Source: Volvox africanus (taxonomy: Eukaryota > Chlorophyta > Chlorophyceae > Chlamydomonadales > Volvocaceae). From it: a stretch of 64,000 nt of DNA. The notes below the pieces were generated by a model, which worked only from the letters and a program-made list of their open reading frames with translations, made no database searches and was not told where the DNA came from. Where the stretch lies: NCBI GenBank assembly GCA_030268105.1, contig BSDZ01000078.1, positions 5,123,001-5,187,000 of the forward strand. The letters are read 5' to 3'. The stretch's first letter is position 1. Every line of letters starts with the position of its first letter. Position numbers and translations under genes: made by a program. This document shows positions 12,401-24,647 of this stretch, piece by piece.

Positions 12401-15400
12401 ATTATCACAGTTATCCCACCTGGTTATACAGCGCCCTCGCCGTCTCTACGCTGCCCCGCTTGGCCGCCTCCTCCGCATCCGCCACCAAAGTGGCTTCCAA
12501 ATCCGCGGCATCTACCCCCAGCGAGTGCACGGCGCGCACAATTGCGCGACACGTGAACACATGAGGTGCGGGAGTGCTGCGCTCTGCATTCTCCGCCTCT
12601 TTCATCCATGCGTCTCGGTGGATGACGACGCCGTTGGTGCTGAGGCTCTTGATGGCACGTGCCACAATCTTGTCCACCTGGCCCTGCTCCGCCCCGTTGG
12701 CCTCCTCCAGCTTGGCAGCAGTGACCCAGATTGCGGGCTCCGTGGGAACAGCCTTACGGGCGTTGTTCAGGACCTGGAGGCCCCGAAGAAGGGAATTGAG
12801 CAGGGAGGAAGCGATGAAAAGCCGCAGTCCTCTCCCCTTCATTTTTTTGGCGAAAGAAGGGCGGTCCCGGGATGCGAGAATCGGGTTACGGATGGGATAC
12901 GAGTCGCAACGGATGCAGCCGTTCAGCAGACGGGTACTGCTGGGATGCTACTTGTACTTGGCAACTCGGTCATGACATGTGGAAAGGAGACTACGTGGCG
13001 TGGGCTCACGTGAGAGATTGTTAACTGGAACACAAATATTAACAGTCTAAATCAACACGTGCAAAGGCAGTGCACGCTACGTGATAGTGCGCATCTCGCA
13101 CCGTGCATGCCATCGTAAATCAAGCATGCAAATATAGATGCGGCAGCGCACCTTTCTGGCGTTCTCGTAAGTCTCCAGTCGGGCCAGCGCCAGCCACAAT
13201 TCCACCGCCTGAGGAAAGAGCAACAGCCGCAGCCACAGGTGGGGTTCAGAGTAGAATGCCACCAGGAAACAGCGAAGCAACGGCGAATCCCCAAACACCC
13301 CACCCATTCCAATCAAGCTCTCTGCGTTCCTAATTCGCCACACCGGGACCCCCCAGCAAAAACCTCCTCACAACAGACCAACTGATTCCTCTTGCACTCG
13401 GTATACCGGATGTGACAGTAGATCTACGGGCTTGACGAACACCGATAGCTGGCTGTACCGCAACCAGGCCCTCAAACAAGGCTATTCGCCAGCCGCCTGA
13501 TGCCCCTTCCCTATTCCCAGCCTGGCTGGCCCCCCTTTTCCGACCAGCTGCACTGCCATACCTGGGGGCAGCACTCCACCGCCCGGCTAAGCAGGATGCG
13601 CGCGTCATCCTCCTCCGCGAGCTCCACTGCCGCCTTCCACAACCGCACGCTGGTGGGGATGCGCTCCAGCGCCTGAAGCGCGAGGGTAGGAGGTCCAGGG
13701 AAGACAGTGCATGTAGTTCGTAAGGTGCGGAAGCGGGCGGCACGGCAAGGAGGACCTCACGCGGAGCTGTCGGATGAGGATGATTGCACCGTTGCTGTAG
13801 CGCGTAACTGGGCTAACGGCAACCAGGCACGTGCCGTGGAGGTCAGTAGCCTCCCTTCTCTGGTATTGACTCCAGTGTATTGACGTTCCCATTGCAACGC
13901 GGTGCAGCACCAACGCTTATGGCTGCGTTCGCCCTACACGTGAGGAGTATCCGGCTCGTCCCCCTGTGCCCCCACCGGGCTCCCTTTTGCCCCTACCTTT
14001 CTCAGCACGCGGGCCTTGGCGGTGTCATCCGTCTCCAGCTTCGCAGCCGCCATCCACAGCTTGGTGCTCTCGGGCAGCTGAGCCACACCACGAGCCAGCA
14101 GCGCCTTGGCATTCTCGGGGGTCTGCGAGAACGCGAAGAAGAACGCGAACCGGCGGGGAGCATTGTGGATGAAGGGGCCAGGTCGGAGGGGCCAGGTGGG
14201 GGCATGGCAGTGTTTGTAGTTATGCAACACGGTTGTCGGGACAGGTGGATTTGGCTCTCTGCACAGCTCATCACTCCAGAACGCCGTCATTCCTCCTCCT
14301 CACAATCCGCCTATGCCGTGATGTACACGTACGCAAGAAGTGCAAGAGATCCCCTAGCAGTGACTTGAGGATTTCCAGAGAACATTAATTTCCTCAGATC
14401 AAACGCAAGCCAAACCAAGCCGACCCACAATGCACAAGGCCAAGCAATACCCTCTCTTTCAACTCAATAATAACCTCGCCGGTTCAAGATTTTAAGTGAT
14501 CTACTTCTTAGCTTCCTCAGCGACCCCCACTCGGCCCCCCCCTCCTCCCATACATCCCCCTACCTGCAGCCTCGCCGCCTCCAGCCAGATATCCTCACTG
14601 TTGGGGCATAGCTCACAGCCCTGCATGATAAGCTTCCGGGCGTCAACCAGCTTTCCAGCCACTTCCTCCAACCTGATGCCGATCCAGGGAAGGATCAGAG
14701 AGAGGAGGCGGCAGGGAGGCAGCCATCAGATCAATATCTCAAATTCATCAGGGCTGCGCCAGGGAGGAGGGAGGGAGGACGAATGAAACGAATCTTGGTG
14801 CTGCTACTGAAGGAACGAGGACAAACCGTGAAGGAGAGAGAGGGAGGGAAGGAAGGAGACTCTCACAAGGAATCCAGGAAATGCAACCAGCTTTCCAGCC
14901 ACTTCCTCCAACCTGATGCCGATCCAGGGAAGGATCAGAGAGAGGAGGAGGCAGGGAGGCAGCCATCAGATCAATATCTCAAATTCATCAGGGCTGCGCC
15001 AGGGAGGAGGGAGGGAGGACGAATGAAACGAATCTTGGTGCTGCTACTGAAGGAACGAGGACAAACCGTGAAGGAGAGAGAGGGAGGGAAGGAAGGAGAC
15101 TCTCACAAGGAATCCAGGAAATGCAGCCAAGGAAACGTCTCCGATCTCCCGGACTTCTCCCCCCCCCCGCGTGTTAGATTTGTTTTGGAACCCCCATTTT
15201 GGGGGGGCATCTATTATCACTCAAATGACGTTTTTCGTTTTCGGGAGGGTTCCACGGACTGACTTATCCTCCATGTGACTGGTAACATCCAAGCCCCGCC
15301 CCAGCCCCTCTCACCCACCTTGCCGCCGCGATCCAACCCGGTGCGTGCCGTGGATTTGTTTGGATGACGGATTTGAGCAGGTGACGTGCCTTCTTAATGT

Positions 15401-18400
15401 CCGAGATCTCCGCGTCAGTGGAGATCTTGATGGACTTGAGGTCGGTGAGGTAGCCCTTGGGGTCCACCACCGTCTGGCCGGTCACCGAGTCGGCCATGCG
15501 GTCCAGCTTCAAACCGAGCACCGTGCCGCGACCCGTGCCTGGAGGACGTAAGTGCAAGATAAGGCACGGCGAAGCGAGGCGAACATCATGGCGAGGGCAA
15601 GTGGCAAGTTGAGCTGGACTGAAAGGAGAACGTAGAGGAAACGTACGTTAGCGCATGGAGGGCACCGCAAACATGTGCCGTAATATTACCAAAACAAATT
15701 GTTTAAGAAAGCAGGCGGCCTGGCTAAGGCCGAGGCAGGCGCCCAGTGGCTCCGGAAGCAGCGGAACCGTAAGCCGTCCCAAGTCCTGATTGTTGCACAC
15801 GCACATTTTCAGTGGGTACTACTAAACCCTGATTCCTGTAAATACACACACATTAACCATGACTGGAGAAGAAAATATGTCTAGAACCACCTATGAAGCG
15901 ACAAAGTTGACGCGAGGCCATATCTTTCGCGATGGAGACAGCGCGGGGAGGCCTCGACATGGCCCAAAGCCTAACACGCCACACACGGCATCGGTTCTCT
16001 TTCCGCCAGTCCTCGATCTGCGCAACTAGACCCACGGTCCCTCCCCTCCCACATACCTACATAAATGACCCGGCCGTGCATCCACGGCCCTGCTCCCCTG
16101 TTTCCCCACCCCCGACACACACACACACACACACACCCCGCTCACCAATAGCCGTGAGGTCTGACACCGTTGATGCGGCTCCCCCCATGGGTGTGGCCAG
16201 CCCGTTGAGAGCGCCGCCCACGCTGGCCAGGCCGCTGTTAGGATCCAAGGACTTGGCCAGGTTGCCGCCGGATCCAGAGGCCTCCGCAGCGGCACGCGCC
16301 AACAGGGAGTCGGGCACGGGGGCGAAGCGTTCCATGCGGCGCTGCTTCTTGATGGTATAGTCGCCTATCTCGGGGATGGCCTGTGCATACAGACGAGGAG
16401 CCTTACATAACCCCGAGCATGAGTGTTACTATGTTTATTGGTTGCATACTTGCATACGAATAAACACCACGAATAAATACAATGCACATAATATACGAAT
16501 AAACGCCTATGGGGAAGCCCGTCCACAAATGAGGGATGAAGAATCGCAGCCAAAGTCAATGTTCCCAGTCCAACGGAGGGAATGGGAACATTTAATACCA
16601 GAAAAAAACCTATCAGAGCGGGTCACCCACTGAGTAAGGCACTGGGTAGGTAGGAATATACAAGGATGGCTAATTCGCCACCTCCCAAACGCATGGCGTT
16701 TCTTCATCCGAAGGGCGTGCGCAGGGCATGGCGCGCCTGCTGCTCACCTCCCATTCCTCATACGAGACGTCCGAGAGCTTGCGCTTCAAATCAGCGAACT
16801 GCTCTGTAATCTTGGGATTCTCGGCTCGGTAGCGCTCCAGCTCCTCCTTGAGCCGCTTCTCCCGCGCCTCCTGCACTCACGAGGGGGAGAGAGAGAGACG
16901 CGCGTACAAGGCGTCTCGGAGAAGGTTGCAGACGCTGTGACAGAGGAAAGATGAACCGGGATTTTGACTTCGCCGTGCCAGGCTCAAACACTGCCCAGCT
17001 TCATGGTGGCGGGAAGCTGTCACCAGCAGAGAGCAACGTTCATTGTATCAAGACCCAAACCCCATGTAAGGGCGCCTTTCCGGGAGAGAAGCATGGGGCC
17101 ATGCCGACTCGAGTTTTCGAGCTCACAGGCATCCCTGCCCCAACGTCGCAATCGCCAAAATGCCCTCCCGCGCCATCGTCACCCTTCCATCGTGTCAGTC
17201 TCGTTATGCCTCCGCGTATAGCCGCGCCCGGAGACACCCCAATTTGAGTTGCCATGGCCCTGCCAGAATCTTAGGTCTCCACAACCTCATCCGGCAGTCC
17301 CGGCATCACCAAGACAATAGCACCCCTCACGATAGCAACTTCGCAAAGGAGCAGGTACAACTCTCTCCGGCCCCGTATCACGACCAGCTCTGCCCTCAGA
17401 TTCGCCTTCATTCTCTGCATTGTTCGACTTCCTGGGAGCGCCCGGAGGCCGCTCTCCAGGACCTGACCGCACCAGGCCACGAGAGGATCAGGGCGGACTG
17501 GCTGCAGCAGAAGCAGTGGGAGCAACAGGAACAGTCACGCGGCGGCAACGCAGCCCAAGACAAATCCGCCGCCACGCCAGGGATGCGAACAGCGAGGGCA
17601 GAGGAAGAAAGGCACACAGCCTACCTCCCTGCCACCCTCCTGCCCTTCGCTTCCCCAGCTGCTGACGGAATCATCGTGGCCGGCACCGCCGCTGCTGCCC
17701 CCCCCCCCATTCCACCAGCAGCACCGCCACCCTTCCTCCCGCTTCCGCCTTTGTATGCGGCCTGTCTCGTCTCGGCTTACTAATCATGTCGTCATCGGGC
17801 GGGGCCTGCTGCCGTGGAAGAGAGCGAATCATCGCTCCGTACTACCGCACATTGAGACAATAAGAGGCAGTTGCACACGTCCCAGCCCCATGTCCCAGCC
17901 CCACACCAACGTCGCTATCCTCCCCAACCCCATCCCCAATTAGTGGCAACAAAGCGCACCAAGATCGCGACCAGGCCACCAAGATATAGAACCAGAGGAC
18001 TCCACTTTATATAATTGTCAGCGTTTCCGATTGCCAGGCATTTCCATCGTGGATTACGAGGCTATCGGCGCAGAGTTCCCCCCTCCGGTGCCCAATCACT
18101 GGCTAGTTGGGTTGCAAGGTGCCTGGCGCCTGACAGGTTGTGGGCAGAACAATCAGTGCGGAGTGCCATACACACCATCAGTGATTTACACCGGTGGTGC
18201 CCCAACCTGTCACCAGTTTACCAGTTCGTATCCCCAGTCCTCTCAATGCAATTCCCGAGCCCCACTAACTCCTGCCCGCCCCCACGCATTCCTCCACCCA
18301 ACTTCGGTGTTTTCCCGCCCAGCCCATCCCACCCAGCCCACGCCGCCCGTGCAAAGCCGCTCACCCTCCGGCGCTCGTCCATGAAGTTGTCCACCGTCTC

Positions 18401-19223
18401 CCACACTGCATCCGCCTCCTTGTCGTCCTCATCATACTCCCCCGTGGCCGCGAAGACGCCCGCATCATTGCCCATGAACTCATCGAACTTGGTGTCGTCC
18501 AGGGCAGCTTCCTCATTGTCGCCACCCCCTTTAGAGCCGGGGGCCTGTGTGCACAGGGACAGGGGGGACAGGGGGGAAGTTTACATTCGGGTGTACGCAT
18601 GGTAAATCGTGGCCAGAGGAAATACCAGCGAGGCAGCCCGAGGCAGTCGAAGCAGACACGATCCGTAAGGATGTGGGGATCTCCCTGAGAGTGGAGAGGC
18701 ACCCAGGAGTTAGGTGGAATGCAAGGGTGGGGAAAACTGAAGAACACATCAGCGTAGGAGCACTACTTTTTGACGTCCGCGGAGTGGGTTATGACATGCT
18801 GGCAACGTCACGAAGCAATCGCAGCGCAAGCAATAGATGAGCCCATGCTGGTCAGCTGCGCTGCATACAGTCTCCTGGCCTTCTTCAAAACTTAGTTGGG
18901 AAGCCCGCGCTATCGCTCCCCACGAGTACAACATGAACCACATTGCAAAGTTACCAGCAACCATTTCATATGTCGCCATGTAAGATTTAACAATGTTCAT
19001 AGCACTAGAGGTAACGTGTAGGGGCTAAGCCACTTACCCCTCCCTTTAACGCGTCCAAGCCGCCTGCTCGAGCAGGACCGATATCAGATCGCGTTGTGAA
19101 ACCCGCCGCACCACGACCCAGACCCGGTACGTAGCCGGATGGCGCCTTAAGGCTGTTGAAGTCCACCTTGGTGGTGGGGGCCTTTGGCATCGGCCGAGTC
19201 GGTAGGGTGTCCTCACGAGTCAT
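9431..19223 (-). CDS. Pre-mRNA splicing factor Prp6/PRPF6 (U4/U6.U5 tri-snRNP), complete
   Basis: Seventeen exons on the reverse strand: 19223-19038, 18544-18365, 16870-16748, 16380-16146, 15538-15319, 14672-14564, 14122-13997, 13672-13562, 13208-13152, 12773-12420, 12279-11990, 11720-11600, 11447-11347, 10981-10762, 10530-10378, 10077-9964, 9580-9431 (TAA). All phases match and sum to 949 aa, the normal length of the family. The N-terminal PRP1_N domain is plain ([20 protein letters not shown], then acidic and KRKLSD segments), followed by [15 protein letters not shown] and a long array of HAT/TPR helices (repeated W-x-x-A-A-x-L-E). Conserved landmarks include [39 protein letters not shown] and the C-terminal FYKFE and [10 protein letters not shown]. 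Prp6 bridges U5 and U4/U6 snRNPs in the tri-snRNP in the nucleus. The 5' end faces the + strand gene at 20.4 kb. One intron/exon border is duplicated (14644-15123). Confidence 0.95.
14644..15123. repeat. 240-bp direct tandem duplication across Prp6 intron 5/exon 6
   Basis: Copy 1 is 14644-14883 and copy 2 is 14884-15123, head to tail, with only about one mismatch noticed (C/A near 14710 versus 14950). On the coding (reverse) strand each copy carries the 3' splice site and the first 29 nt of exon 6, so the acceptor exists twice: the used AG at 14674-14673 and a decoy AG at 14914-14913. The near identity indicates a recent event. Confidence 0.95.
16115..16136. repeat. (AC)11 microsatellite in a Prp6 intron
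   Basis: Eleven uninterrupted AC units lie just inside the intron next to the 5' splice site of Prp6 exon 4 (donor GT at 16145-16144). On the coding strand this is a GT run directly downstream of the donor. Confidence 0.95.
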
Positions 19224-20384
19224 CCTTGCTGTCTCAGCTGAAAGGTCCGCACAGGGACAAAGATATGAAAGGGCTAACGCTGTGCCTGCACGATGAGGAC
19301 TTCGCGCTCGGGCACAGCAGCCGTGAACCTTTCTGCGAAAGCCCTCCTGGGGCCCAGTGTACAGGAACTAATACTTTTCCCGTCAAAAGATCAAGACGAA
19401 GGTGCCAATTAAGCTATCTTTCAAGATATTTGGATACAGGTCAGATTACTTGCGGCCTTGCACACAATTACTGTTCCACGCCGTGAGCCTGCTAAGATAA
19501 ATGAGAATGCCTCTATGCACCAAGCAAATGAAAAAGATTTCACGTTGACCTTTCAGGTTTGCGGACGTCGTACGACGCCGTGAAAGAGGCATCTCGTCGA
19601 CTAGTATAAATTTGTGTAACTTCAACTTATATAGTCTGCTTGTGGTTAAAGCAAGCCAATCGGCATGAAAGGTTAAGTACCGGAGGCACCCTTGTAGAAA
19701 ACTGGTCGCAACGCGCTTCCTGTTGGAGTGCACCAAGCCACGAGACATCAAGTGAAGTAGGCTCCGTTTACGCTCCACTGATAAAATTGAAATCGTGTGC
19801 GGCAATGTTCCGCACCAACCTGCGTGGTCGTGGCACACCTACGTCCGTTAAAGTCACGACACTGGCACTGGCGTTTATATTACTCGGTGAGCCTTTCTTG
19901 TCAGACCGTCCAGATTTCTTTGAGCACGGATTCAGGGTGCATGTGGTCGATGCTCGCCCAAAGAAGGCGTCACTCCTGGGGCGTGCTTGGCAACGTGACA
20001 GTCGTTGACAGTCAGCGCTCGACAGACCTCGGGTGCCATTTGAGAAAATGCTCCTCGTGTACATTGTTCTTTACAGTGTTGCGTTTAAGTTAATTTTGTT
20101 TTTGTTGTTTCCAGTTGTGCCTGTTCAGGCATTGTCTCCAGTTCCCGTCACTCGTCGCCTTGCCCGCAGCGTCAAAGCGCAGCACAATAGCCTCACTACC
20201 CGTAAAAACAAGTAACATGAAACTTTGATATTCATTTTTGCTACAATAAAATTAAATTTATTTAAAATTGCGTCCCTATGTGGCCTCTCGTGGCCTATGT
20301 AGGCTACTCGTTGTTGCATGCCGAACGCCATTTCCGCACCCCACCTGTCACATAGACCAACTGATCATTCTCCCCACCGCTGCC
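19224..20384. promoter_or_regulatory. Divergent intergenic region between Prp6 (-) and the D/G-rich gene (+)
   Basis: Both neighbours start outwards from this 1.16-kb stretch, so it must hold both promoters unless the right-hand gene has further 5' exons here. I see no TATA box or element I can name with confidence. A 55-codon + strand open frame at 20048-20215 encodes a hydrophobic N-terminus (LLVYIVLYSVAFKLILFLLF) ending in a signal-peptidase-like VQA, followed by a basic tail. It may be a small secreted protein or an upstream exon, but its phase does not join simply to the exon at 20385. Confidence 0.35.
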
Positions 20385-23300
20385 ATGCTGACCAAAGGCA
20401 TCTACATCCATCCGGTGTTGGCTGACGATGGTGAGCGCGGCTCGCACATCACCGAGACAGGCAGTGCTATTGCCGCCGGCCTTAGCGACAACGGTCATAA
20501 TGCGTATTACCCCAGCGATGGTGATCACGACTCGTATGGCCCCGGTGGCGGTGACGACTCATACGGCCCTGGGGGGGAGAGTAAATCGCGAGGAAGGACC
20601 GAAAAAGGTGTGACATCAGTACGAGAAAGGGTGGTACTGGGGGTGGGAGGTAACGGCGTGGGGACAGGTGCATTAGCCAGTGCAGCTGCTTAGGTGCCAT
20701 AAGAAATCCAAAAAAAAGCACTGGCTCAGGGGGGTAGCTGCCGTACTCTGGATGTCCACGTCTCTTGGGCCACCCTTAGAATCCGTCTTCTTTGCTTTAC
20801 AACCTGCCTCTTTCCCCGAGGTTCTTCCAACCCGCGATGATAACGAAATTGTATTTGCTTTGTTGAGTGCGAAGCTGCAGACCTGTTAGCCCAACCCGCA
20901 ATTTCTCTCGCCTTCTGGCCTAGGTCGTGTGCCGCGATTCCTTCCCTCACCCGTTATGTGTAGTCGCGAGCATGCGTTGAATCACACATGGATCGCTTTC
21001 CTTGGCCCCAGGCGCGTCTGGTGATTTCTGTATTCACGCAAAATCCCCGTCACGCATGTCGTTGCCTCCTCGCAGATAAGCTCCCTTTCCGCACCGGATC
21101 CATCGTAAGGCTGGTTTCGCCCTGGCTTGACTACGCCTGCGACACTGCCACCGATCCTGCGCCGTACGGCCCGTACGGGCCCGGGGGCGATGATTCGTAC
21201 AGTCCCGACGGGGATCACGGCAGCCGCGACGACAGCTGGTGGATTCAGCGCCGGATGCTGCGCGACGTCAACAGCGACGGGAGCATGGGCCGTAAGGTCA
21301 GCCTTGGCGGTAACGGCAAGGGAAAGTCCTACCCGTACGGCCCTGACGATGATGACGACTTGGCAAAGGGCGTTGTGTGGTGTAACGTCACAATCACGGA
21401 CAACCCGCCTCAACCCTACCTCAGCGAGGCGAGAAGCAAGGACCAGGCCGGTAACGGCAACGGCGGCTTCGTGTCTTCGTGGCTGGACCCTATCTTGTCG
21501 GCGTTTGCAAGCGCCGGAGCGGCAGCTTTCAGCCGTGCAACGGCTAAACATATGGACGATGTCGCGCAACTCAGCGGCAGCGGCAGCAGTGGCGGCGCGG
21601 TGAAGGGCTCGCAATGGGACTTGGTAAGTGAGGTGGGGGAAGGGGCCCCAGCGGCGGCACGGCAGTAATTGTCAACATGAACCCCGATCATTGAGGTGAG
21701 GGTGAAACGTTCTTCGTCTGCTGATGCCGTGAGGCCAGCGGCACAACTGCGGCCTTAAGTTCCTCAAAAGGAGTTCTGTTATAAGGCTTACCCCGCCCGC
21801 ATTTACAACCCACCTCCCCACCCGATCTTCGTGTCCTGCCAGCGCATCTGCCGTTTTCGAATCTTAATGGTTGGAGCCGACCCACGGGTCGGATGATCCA
21901 TGCGCGATGGGTAGATTCTTACTGGATGGGTTGTACCAGGGCCCGGCCGATGGGCCGTGGCTCCGAGAAACGTTGTGGACCAGGCGTGAAGTTTGTGAAC
22001 AAAAAGGACGGATACTTGGACGTGCTGTTTGATGGTTTATTACATGATGGGCACTGAAGAGATCCGAAATGTTATCAGCGCCGCCCACCATGGCAATAGG
22101 TGGAATATTAAAAGCAAGCTCTATCTGTGAGGTCCGTCTGGCACTCGCAGTATTGGGTTTCTGAAAACGCTTGAGACACAAGTTGAGGTCCTCGTGCGCT
22201 CAAAGACCCTTCCTTCTCCATGTTTTCGGGTTCCGCAGGACGGGTTCGTCCTAATGGGCACAGATTTCCGCACACCGTACGTGTTCAGCGGCGGCCGCGT
22301 CTTCCTCAAGAACCAGAACAGCCGCAAGTAAGCGCCTGGGCGCGGTAACCTGGAAGGATAAGGAAATATTGTTAAGCCTTAGGTAATGGTTATTTTCTTC
22401 CTGTTTACTAAAAGATATCTTGAATTGTAACCTAGTAAAGATTCAATGAGTTTTCCGGTTTGGCAAGACACATTGCACCCGCGCACAGAGATGTATTATA
22501 TTTGCATGGTAGAGGACCGGTAAAGCGCTTTCCTAGTGTACGTGAGCCACAGTACTGAACGAATGTGTGGGCACGAGGGCGGTGGGTGGTGCTCGGCAGG
22601 TGGATGAGGCGAGACGCAAACACCCGCAGATAATCTTCTACATACCACGCGCGCATTGCTGTGTCTAGTACTGCCGTCCCCGCCGCTGCTGATCATGATG
22701 GTGATGGGATTTTTTAAGGCTGTTTGGCAACTGCTAGCACCTACCACCGCCGTACGCCTGCTGCCGTACCTCTGTATCCGAGCCATTTCCGCTACCTAGG
22801 CGTCTATCAGACGCACGAACATTCTCACTGATGGCAGTTGGGGCTTTGATGGTAAGGAGGACTCGGTGATGGTGATGCACTACAGCCGTGCGTAATGCAA
22901 CGGATCATGTTGGTTGACCGAGTGCGTCAGGAGTCACATCTCACATGAAACACACTGCCTCAGGTTTTGCCGGCTTGCTGATGACGACGATGATGATGGC
23001 GACTTCGGGCTTCCATCTGCTACAGTGGTATGTGACGAGATGACCAGCAGCGCGAAGACCGAGTTCGTGGTGGAAATGGTGGACGAGGTCAAGGAGGACG
23101 AGGAGGCGGGACGCAGTCATGTGATGGATAGCAGCGCAGCGCAGCGTGATGCCAAACTAGAGGGCTACGGGCCAAGCGACGGTGACTGGCCTAGCGGACG
23201 TGACGGCGGGAAGGGAGATCGGCCTGACGGCGGCGGCCCGGACAGCGGCAATGACTTGTGGCCTGGTCGCGGCGGCAAAAATGGAAAGAAGACGTCGGTG

Positions 23301-23692
23301 ATGATCCGCCTGCGTGCTCCGCAGAATGACATGAGGTGCGACGATGGTTGGTTGATGGTTGGTGGTTTGAGATATGGTATGGTACATGGCGTGGCTCTCG
23401 TGCTAGATATAGATGTGGCAGCTTCTGAGCCATGCGTGAGCGCGCGCGTGTATGTATGTACGCCCTTTGAAGTCCCTGGCTCTGGTAGAGTGGTGGTGGT
23501 GAACGGGATAATAATGATGATATCGGCATTGGTACAGCCCTCTGTGTTTCGGTGAGCATGGAGCCTGTCGGGGTGAACAGCTAGTGCGGGAATGCTGATG
23601 TCGGGGAAAGCATATTCATGATCTCATTTTGACAGGGTCCAGGAGGCCTTCCAGGAAAGAACTGGTTTGCTTATGAAAAATTAATTAAATAA
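20385..23692 (+). CDS. Unrecognised protein rich in Asp/Gly with YGP motifs, multi-exon model
   Basis: I do not recognise this protein. A phase-consistent model is 20385-20580, 21076-21623, 22239-22327, 22964 to an uncertain donor before about 23440, and 23636-23692 (ends EKLIK, TAA). The joins 20580/21076 (1+2 nt), 21623/22239 (phase 0) and 22327/22964 (2+1 nt) all restore codons at GT/AG borders, which is unlikely by chance. Separate exons share a composition of short D, G and YGP motifs (SYGPGGGDD, PYGPYGPGGDDSYSPDGDH, GYGPSDGDWPSGRDGG) plus poly-Asp runs, suggesting one gene and a disordered, acidic, possibly extracellular or matrix-type product. The last-but-one exon can end at several donors, and the start may not be the true N-terminus. 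No catalytic motif is visible. Confidence 0.45.
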
Positions 23693-24647
23693 AATGTTTA
23701 GTAGCTTTTTATCTAAACTTTGGGATATTTCATCGCTACCGAATGAAAATAGACAAGTACGTGCAGGAAGGGGCATTCCTATCAAATCTACGTCTGACCC
23801 CAACCAACTCCTCACCCGACTTGTTGACCGACCGCTGCGTTTCAGCCACCCGCCTTCCCTCCCACACTTGCCCGGGTCCCTAGGTACTGCGGCCCAGATC
23901 GGCGGATCCGCGGTTCGCCCCTCATCTGCGACATGCGCCACCCGGATACCTCTCACCGCCGCCTCACTGATTTCAAACTTACAGACGCAACGCCCGCTCG
24001 CGCGTCCTCCGCATCAATCTAGATCGAAGGAGCTCTGGCGGAGAGCTGCGTTGCCAGGACGGCATTGGATGCGGAGAGGATGGATTGGATGTGATGGATT
24101 GGATGACCCGGAGGAGTATGGCTTACGCTCGCAATCCACAGCGTTTAGAGCTGTGGAGGGGCGCCATATGGCTTAGGGGCATCAGTAAGTAATTCACTAA
24201 TAGTAGGCGAAGATTATGACAGGAAAAGGTACAACGAGTTCCAGCTAGGCATTTCGCTGAAATGACGTCGATCGTGGTTCAGCAGGCGGATTGGTAGAGT
24301 AGTCAGGAAAGGGGAATTGAAAGCAGTAATCCAATTGGCTCACGCAGGTTGATCGTAATGATAAGGGCCTTCCATGGGTTCGCTTTAAGAGCTTTGCGGT
24401 TTGTGGTTTTAGTTCGAGGCCATGGCATCGGGCTGGCACCTCCTAAGTGGTTGGCGCTGTCGGGTTGCGGGTTGGGAAGAGCCAGGGCACCGCGGAGGAC
24501 GTGACTTTTGACGGATGATGGAGAGTCATAGTCGTGAGGGGTTCCATAAGTGGAAGATTTTGGCATCGATACACGCTTAAACACAAGTGTATGTACCGTG
24601 GTTTAATCCAATAAGTATGGTAGTAGGATGGCGTTGGCCTAGCTCAT
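23693..24647. other. Intergenic; no gene recognised
   Basis: Two open frames of moderate length occur (about 23694-24176 on + and 24303-24584 on -), but both have arbitrary composition and no motif. A short GATGGATTG-type imperfect repeat lies near 24080-24110. Confidence 0.3.

Noticed and set aside
23694..24176. A 160-codon + strand frame after the D/G-rich gene
   Set aside because: It begins in the AT-rich 3' flank of that gene, with Pro/Ser/Arg-rich arbitrary composition and no motif.
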